DNA from: Istiophorus platypterus
Taxonomy: Eukaryota; Chordata; Actinopteri; Istiophoriformes; Istiophoridae
DNA length: 64,000 bases
Assembly (NCBI GenBank): GCA_016859345.1
Contig: CM029119.1
Span: forward strand, 3,120,609-3,184,608
Direction: 5' to 3'
The position numbers and the translations under genes were made by a program. Of the stretch, positions 11,911-64,000 are shown one piece after another; the first letter of the stretch is position 1; the number at the start of each line of letters is the position of its first letter. The notes below the pieces were generated by a model. It made no database searches. It saw nothing but the letters and a program-made list of their open reading frames with translations, and had not been told where the DNA came from.

Positions 11911-12868
11911 GATCAAAAAAGCAAATATTTTCATTTTCAAATGAAAATGCCTGTGAAAAATCACGGACATTATTATTACTTTAATTAAAACTGAATTCCT
12001 GTTAGGTGTTCACAGTGTAACGATGCTTTCGTTGATGTTATCAGTTAAACCTGTGTTTTTCCTGCTCTGAACATTTGACTTATTATTGACCTCAAACGGA
12101 AGCCAATGCAAAAGTCTGTGTGTAACAAAGATAATGTATATTTTGACAGTTTACTTGAATCACCTCTACTGTTGTTTATTTTTTTGTCACTGTTTAGCCT
12201 ACCATCATTTAAAATCGCTTGTGTGTCTCAGAGTTTACCTGATGCTCTAAGGGCTAGTTCTTCTCTGCCTTAAATCAATTCTGATAGGAAAAAAAGTATG
12301 TTTAGGTTCATTTTGTTCATTCAGCATATTCATTTCTTGAATTTTGTTGCCCTGTTGTTTTTTTTTTTGTTTGTTTGTTTGTTTTGTTTTTTCAAACTTA
12401 GGGACACTGAGTTTAAGAGATGTTGGAATTCGACTTTTGAAACTTTGTAAGATGTAGTTTAGTTGCAAAAATGCTCCGAAGAGAAAAGAAAGACGCGGCG
12501 GACGTGACCTTCGCTCCCCGGCGGGCGCCACGGCCCTTGGGGGCTTTTACTTTGACGATGTGCAGACGGGCGTTGGCGTTATTGCGGAGGCTTGACGGCG
12601 GCTCCTCGGCCGAGGTCGGGACGGTGTCGGACCGGAGGTGACAGGGGGGATTACACCAGAGCAGCGGCCCGGTGGGAGGATCCGCGGAGCGGCGGTGGGA
12701 GTGAAAGCTCGGCGCTGCGGCGGAAAGTTGACTGCGGCTCAGTCCGGCGGAAGTGAGCTGCGGCGCAGTCGGCGTGTGGCGCACAGGTGTCACTGTTTGT
12801 ATGGTTGTTCTATTGAACGGCTTTGACGCGGGCGAAGAAAGTTTACGCGGGTTAGAAGACTAACAACC

Positions 12869-33078
<20,210 letters not shown>

Positions 33079-33870
33079 ATATCGTCTTGATCTCCCTCTT
33101 CAGTTCCGTCTCCTCCAGACTCATCTGTCTTTCCCTCCGCTGGAGAATCCAGGGAAATAATCAGCCTCCGTCTCCATGTGTCTGGTCCCTGGATTTGGCT
33201 TTTACCTTTTTACACTGCAAATTGAAGACACGGTGTACATTTAAAACATTTTAAACTCCGATGTTAAACAGTATTATTTGATGATTTTATTGTTTTAATT
33301 TAGCAATTTGCCACTTTTAAAAATGTCAGTGTCACACAAAGGAATGAATGTTAATATATTACGAAGAATGTTTGAGAGAGAAAGAACAGAAATGTACAGT
33401 TCCTCATATGAAAAGGACAGCATCAGGAATAGTGGGACATAGGGAAAAATAAATTATTGGCAGATTTTGAATCAAGATTTTAAATCTACAGTTTAAGTGA
33501 ATTTCAAATGTTGGTGTCTGCAACTAGAATTAAAGAATACACATTTTCTTTACTCTGTCAGTGAATGAACAATGCTGAGTTTCTGCTGGACCCTCACAGC
33601 CAAACTAACCATTCCATGACAATCTGTTTTCCTGTTAGAACAGTTTATGAACACCGTCAATATGGTAAAATCTTAAGCTGGCTGAAGGAACTGTGTAGTT
33701 TTTTCAATCATAAAAGCTCTGGTAGCATTGGGCACAACCCTCCGTGTTTGTCCAGTCGTCTTTCCCTCCAGGGTTTCTGTCGTCATGATATATGATTCAA
33801 AAAAAATGATTTTTTAATGTTTCTCTTGTTAGATTTGTACATACATGAATAAATGATTTAAGAGGAAATT
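33079..33870 (+). other. nherf1: nherf1 3' UTR with candidate polyA signal
   Basis: About 0.8 kb after the stop without further coding signal. AATAAA at 33848-33853 is a good candidate distal polyA signal; another aataaa-like site lies near 33448. The length is similar to that of mammalian NHERF1 3' UTRs. Confidence 0.55.
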
Positions 33871-36870
33871 TTATTTTGACTGACTTGAGTGAAGCTCCTC
33901 AGTAGGTTGTATTGATTCTGCTGAAGTTTCAGGAATATAAATCTGCAGCAGTTTGGTCTGAAGATCATCTACACATGAGACTTGTACCATGTGAAAATAT
34001 AAAGCAGGTGAACTGATCTTGGCTCGGCTTTGGACTCCACTGATGAGCACTGACAAATCTAACATTTGGCTCAAATTAGATTGAGTCTGTGTTGTAATGT
34101 AGAACACTCCAGACCTTGGAACAGTAATTTTACCAAAGAAAAAAAAAAAACGACTTAAAGCTGCACTTTTTTGTATTTACATTGGATCACATGACTGTGA
34201 ACTGTGATGCGGCTCAGTTGCAGTGACAAGCCCACAGTCTTTCAGCTCATGGTTTTGAATTTCACAACCCAATGCTTTACTGCAGCAAGCAGCTGTTTTC
34301 AGAGAAAAATGATAAACCCACTGTCCACTACCTGCTCGGCCGCACATAGCAGACAGACACCGAGTCCAGCTGGTGAAAAATCAAAAACAGGATAAATTTG
34401 GCCACTTGACTGTTTGTGCAGTCTGTTTTGTTTTGTTTTGTTTTTTTTCATCTGACTGTACAGATGTTAGGGTTTTCAGCTGAATTTGCACCATATATGT
34501 CAAATTCTGTTGGAAACCAATGAGGCCAAAAAACACCCGAAAAAAGACAAAACTCAGAAGAACTCACATCTTTCCATTTGGCTGAAAGTAATTAGGCTGC
34601 ATCTAAAGTTCACTTTGATTTCTATGTGAATACATCTGAAACAACACAACACTTCCTCAATACAAATTCTCCTTTTAATAATTCCCAGGGTGATAAGAAT
34701 TCAGTTGAAAATATTAATAAAAGTAAAAGGCATCCGTCAAAACCAAAAACACATACAAATCGCACTCAAACTTTAAGGTTCAATGTCTTAATGCCTTGAA
34801 ACTCACAATGTTCAAAACTCCCTAACTGTCTGATTTTGTTACAGTACACACAATTCTTCTCTGAGTTAAAGTTTGGGAAAAAATTTAGTGCTGTTTTAAA
34901 AATCAAGGAGTGCAACAGAATAAAGACAAGAAGGATTAAAGATGGCTGTAGGTGATGGCTTCTCTTTACTCGCCTCATTGAAAGAGGATGGCTCACAAGC
35001 AAGCATTCGCCAACAAAATAACTGGTGTTGAGCCAATGACTGATAATGGAGTTGGATGTGATAATCTTTTTGTGCAGTGAATCCTCTGTAAGGTGCATGA
35101 AGAAAGAGAGGGACAGGAAAATGAAAGAAAAGGAGAAAAGCTGAACAAAATGTAACAAAAATGTTCTAGGTTGAGGAACAGATACCAACAGTTTGTGGGA
35201 TCCATCTTTCGAAGAAAATTCAACACATAATCTCTTTGAAACGTCTGGCTTCAATAAAAGCAGACATTGAGCATACTGAATAACCTGTCACACAAATATG
35301 GTTCTGCTCATTTTGGGTTTAGTGATCTAACATGGACGAGGTTTGTCACAAACGGCCGGTCAAGAGACAGATCTAGAGCAGCACATTGACCCCAACATTT
35401 GCTGACTAATTACCTGGTTAGAAAAGTCCCTGCCCCTTTATGGAGTCTGGAGGAGTGTGTTCAAATTACTTAAAAAAAAAAACAAAACATTGATACATTT
35501 ACAAATGAATAATTCTAGCCTCTCTCTATTCTGTCTCTAAATTCTGTTTTAATAATCAAATCTATCTTACAACTCTTTAGTCTCCTGCTTTAACAATTAG
35601 TTTCCATTTTGTTGTTGCTTTTATTCAAAGATGACTTGCTTTTATTTTATAGAAGCAACTTAAGGAACCCTTTTTTCATACACTGGCTAACACGCAGATT
35701 GACAATGTTGAGCTCCCGCCCCTGACTTTGGCCTTCAATGATTGGTTAGAAGCGTGAGACTCACTCGAAAACTAGACTTTAGTGATTCTGTAGTCACATA
35801 CTGTAGCTTTGAATTAAACAGAAAATAGAAACTAAAATCTAAAGCAAGAAACTAATGCAGGTAGACACATTAGTAAATAGTATAAAAAAATTCAAATTTA
35901 ATAGCCTTTTCAATCTTTAAAGCTTGAATGGGAAATAAAAATATCAATTGGAAAACTTTTTTTTTTACTTTTTAGTTTTATAACCCATAACTGTAAAGTT
36001 ATTTAAATTCATCAATTTATAATCTTTTAATGTACCTATAAACATATAAAGACATAAATTATTCTGGTGGCACTTTACAGACTCCATACTCTGCATTTTC
36101 AAATCTGCAAAAAAACAGGTCGCTTCTATAGACACAAATTCTCTGACGGTGTTCAGTCATTTTTAAATGTTTGACATGTTGTCCAGAGGGTTGATCTTAC
36201 TTATAACAGTGTTGAAATGTTTCAAAGAATCTGCCATTCTTTGAAAATAGCACAGTTACAGTAAATTCACTTCATAGCACCCTGAGGCAACCTGTGAAAC
36301 CCTCCAAACTCTTGGGAGGTGGGCTGAGCTCCACAAACTCTAAATAGCTACATTACTCTGCAGCAGTTAGAACTGATTAACATGCTTCCATTAACAGGAA
36401 CAGTGGAGGTTTCTTGATTTGGTGCAACAGAGACCTCTTAATGTGCCACTAAAGCAGATAAAAGACTCTGGTAGAAACATGTAAAGTCAAATCTAATACA
36501 TACATATGGAATATGCTGCTTTTAATACAATAAACATTATTTCCCCATGTTATAGACAATAAACAGCAATATACACACATACACACATATTATATTTATA
36601 CATATATATTACTGTGTTACACAGAAATGCTAATATACACCAGAATGATTTCAACAGTAGATCAGTCAATGTGAACTCCATTTGTTAAAAAATAAACATA
36701 CAGAAGTATAAATATACTCAGTACAAAGATTTCTGACTACACACAATACACAGTGCCACCATATACTTATCTATACATTTACAGGTAAAGTGAATCAAAT
36801 GGACCCTCATTCCCTTTAGCAATAACATACTGAACACACACAGACATCTGGTAAATCCTCTTTCCGCTGC
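33871..36870. other. Region between the convergent nherf1 and caskin2 genes
   Basis: AT-rich, no gene recognised. It may include extended 3' UTRs of both genes, because several AATAAA-like hexamers occur on each strand. TA/CA-rich simple sequence occurs near 36560-36615. Confidence 0.55.
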
Positions 36871-37128
36871 TCTTTATTTCTGCTCCAATAACATTCCCAG
36901 GTGTGTGTCCTAAGGCGAAGTGCTCGCGTTGAAAAAAACTGGGCAGTATTGAGGAAAAGTTGCACAGGACATCCTCGAATGTGCACTTAACGATTCCTCC
37001 AGAGTCCTGTAGAGGCTCTGGGCCCCACAGCCTCTGCTCTTACCAACACAAAAGGACCAACTCCGGTTTGCTGGTGTCTGAGTCTCAGTTTTCTTTCTGT
37101 TGCTCCCTTGAGAAAAGAAGCTGAGATG
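36871..37128 (-). other. caskin2: caskin2 3' UTR with candidate polyA signal
   Basis: Sequence after the TGA on the minus strand. AATAAA at 36878-36873 is the first hexamer, about 250 nt past the stop; a longer UTR is possible. Confidence 0.5.
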
Positions 37129-61898
<24,770 letters not shown>

Positions 61899-64000
61899 CT
61901 GTGGGCGAGACATAGAGGGAAAAAAGAGGGGGGCAGGGGACAGCGAGAAGGGGAAGAGACAAGGAGATGAGTGGGGCAGTAAATCAGACTGATGACTTTA
62001 CAGCAGGTGAGCCATTTTATAACTCCAGACTATGTGTTTGCCTTGGTGTGTATGTGTTTGCTCTCATCAAAAATCCACGAGATGTCTTAACTTGCGTGTG
62101 TGTGTGTGTGTGTGAGATCCCATTGCAATATGTATATGCAGTCATTACAACTCCAGGTTAAGATAAGAGGCAATCTGTGCTAATACATTTTTTTTTTAGC
62201 ATCAAAACTGCAGACTGAGATGAGGATCATTTCTTCTCAGTGTGTGTGTGTGTATGAGTTCATCATCTCAACATCCAGAGAGGTGACCCTACAAGGCAAC
62301 ACATGAGAGGAGCTGGAGCTGGAACACACTCCCCTCATGGGAGGATAAAAAAGCAGCTACAGTACAGAGGGCCTGCTGGTTATTTCGCACAGCCTCAGGC
62401 AGTCATCGCAGAAGCCCTGAGCTTTTGGGCACCATTGATGATAAACTCCTCGGCTACATTTGGAAAGAGAACTACTGTAGCTGTCTCAATAGAAGTAAGG
62501 GCATCTTTAAAGGTTGCATTATGAAGTTTTCACCATAAACAACACTGCCAAGCAAACTTCTTTCCTCATATGTTAAAGATTACTGTCATAGCTCATGTTG
62601 TAACCTAATGTATTGTGAAATTTGCCCTAGTTTAGTCCTGGTACGCATTTTGTGAGCACCCTTAGGACAAAAGCCTGGTAATACCTTTCTGAGTTTTTGG
62701 GTTGATGATAAATGCACAAATTTACCAGTAATTAAGGGGCCTGAATTAACTCAGAATTTGTGGTAACATAAAATGTATCATCAGCCGCCTGCTAACCATT
62801 CCCCTCTCTAGAAAAACTAGGTTATTATTTCTACAAGATTGCAACATGGATTTAAATACTCGTCACAAACAAACAAACAAAAAACAGCCTAAATGTCACT
62901 GTCCTAATCGATTTCCTGCTCACAGGAGCTAGCTAACAGACTGAAAATGCTGGCTGTGTTTAAAAGGGATACGTCAACATTTTGGGAAATAGGCATACTC
63001 GCTTTTTCCCTGAGAGTTAGATAAGAAAATTAATACCACTCTTATATCTGTGTCTTAAGTAGAGAGCTGGAGCTGGAAGGAGATAGCCTAGTGTAGCCTA
63101 AGGACAGGAAGCAGGGGTAAACAGCTAGTCTGACTCTGACCTAAGTTAAAAAAAAAAAACAACAACTCCATATTTAGCTAATCATAAAGTTTGTTTAATC
63201 TGTATTCAATAAGGAATGTAGAAACAACTACTTGTGGCTTTAGGAGGAGTCATGTGAGGCCAGGTGCTCCAAAGACGCGTCACTAAGGTGAACTAAGGTA
63301 AAGGTGATTCTCTGTGATGGCAGGCAAGATAGAGATTATAAAATTCAGACATCAGTGTACATTGATGCAAAAAGATCTCAGGGATCTCAAGACAGTGAGG
63401 TGGTTTATCTTATCAGTCACATTGTTTAGGCCTCGATGCTCCTGAGCCACACACCTTCATTTCACCTTTATCGCCTATCTGGCAGACTATAACTTGTCCC
63501 ACCCTGATACACCTGCTAGAGCCACTTTCTCAGACACGCTGTCAGAAACACTGTCTCTAAGGAATGGGTTGACTTAATGACAAGTCACTGTTTGCTCACT
63601 TTCCCCGCTCCTCTTCATCCCCTCTGCATTGATCTCATATATCACAGGTAACCCCCTCCTCTGTCTCACTTACACACACACACACTCCCTCACTCCCTCA
63701 TTGATGGACACGTTTAATTTCAATACCCCTATTGTGTAAAGCCTCCCACACACTACATTGACCCTGCATGTAGTGACAAGCATCCGCCCTTAGTCAACAC
63801 ATAGACACACTGCACATACACAGCCACATAAGTTCGCACAGCAGCTTGCATAGGGGGGTTCTCTGCACGTCTGATGGTCTACTTTGATAGAACTCAAAAA
63901 AGAAATTATTTTGATAGGAACAGAGACTAAACACCTTGATTCATGTTTCTGTCTGTTTCAATGTCTGAAACAGAAAAAGAACATATCCAGAGAGGGCCTA
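61899..64000. other. caskin2: caskin2 intron upstream of c1
   Basis: I searched the minus strand for the preceding exon (human Caskin2 has NVNYQDADG here) and found none. It contains short TG tracts and a family A repeat. Confidence 0.6.
62966..63180 (+). mobile_element. Interspersed repeat, family A
   Basis: Contains acattttgggaaataggcat, gagagttagataagaaaatt and gggtaaacagctagtctga. It has the fullest left half among the copies here. Confidence 0.65.

Larger units (their letters stand above)
8271..12484. other. Intergenic region rab37 to nherf1
   Basis: No gene recognised. It holds the family A repeat, (AT)n, (GA)n, the partial rab37 3' UTR copy and the LINE fragment listed separately, plus a T-rich run near 12357-12393. 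Confidence 0.6.

Noticed and set aside
12413..12793. 126-residue minus-strand frame at the nherf1 promoter
   Set aside because: Low-complexity product of the CpG island's composition; no domain or start context supports a gene.
34766..35254. 162-residue minus-strand frame between nherf1 and caskin2
   Set aside because: Composition is that of translated AT-rich intergenic DNA; no homology recognised and no splice context. Possibly distal caskin2 3' UTR.

Overview
This is a window of vertebrate nuclear DNA, almost certainly from a teleost fish. Genes are split into many short exons with GT-AG introns. The rest is AT-rich non-coding sequence full of long dinucleotide microsatellites and degenerate interspersed repeats of kinds common in ray-finned fishes. 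The species cannot be named from the sequence alone.

Three genes account for all coding sequence I can support. (1) rab37, + strand, 3803-8070. The last seven coding exons are present; the N-terminal exon lies outside the window or was not recognised. It encodes a secretory-granule-type Rab GTPase with a CC-x-x-x prenylation tail. (2) nherf1 (slc9a3r1), + strand, 12869-33078. It is complete in six exons, about 365 residues, with two PDZ domains and a C-terminal ezrin-binding tail ending FSNL. It starts in a CpG island and has an 11.6-kb first intron. (3) caskin2, - strand, 61898 down to 37129. Nineteen coding exons encode about 1,458 residues: ankyrin repeats, SH3, linker, tandem SAM domains, a 762-codon proline-rich exon and a conserved C-terminal helix. 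Its first coding exon(s) lie beyond 64000 or were not recognised. nherf1 and caskin2 are tail to tail, separated by about 3.3 kb around 33.9-37.1 kb.

The gene trio matches the human 17q25 set (RAB37, NHERF1, CASKIN2), which is paralogous to the 16p13.3 set (RAB26, NHERF2, CASKIN1). NHERF1 is a submembrane scaffold linking PDZ ligands to ezrin. Caskin2 is a multidomain scaffold. Rab37 acts in vesicle exocytosis. Nothing in the sequence shows that the three act in one pathway; their proximity is best read as ancestral synteny.

The rest holds microsatellites, a long-inverted-repeat MITE-like element (50287-50779) with a second damaged relative, two SINE-like elements, at least four copies of one interspersed family, and two decayed LINE fragments. 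It also holds A-rich degenerate minisatellite blocks and an isolated perfect 17-bp hairpin at 45651-45690.

Points most worth following up: a CASK-interaction-type motif (DIWVLR) in a caskin2-like gene; a D-to-G change in the RabF1 motif of rab37; a candidate 21-nt in-frame microexon in caskin2; and a second copy of part of the rab37 3' UTR about 2.9 kb downstream.
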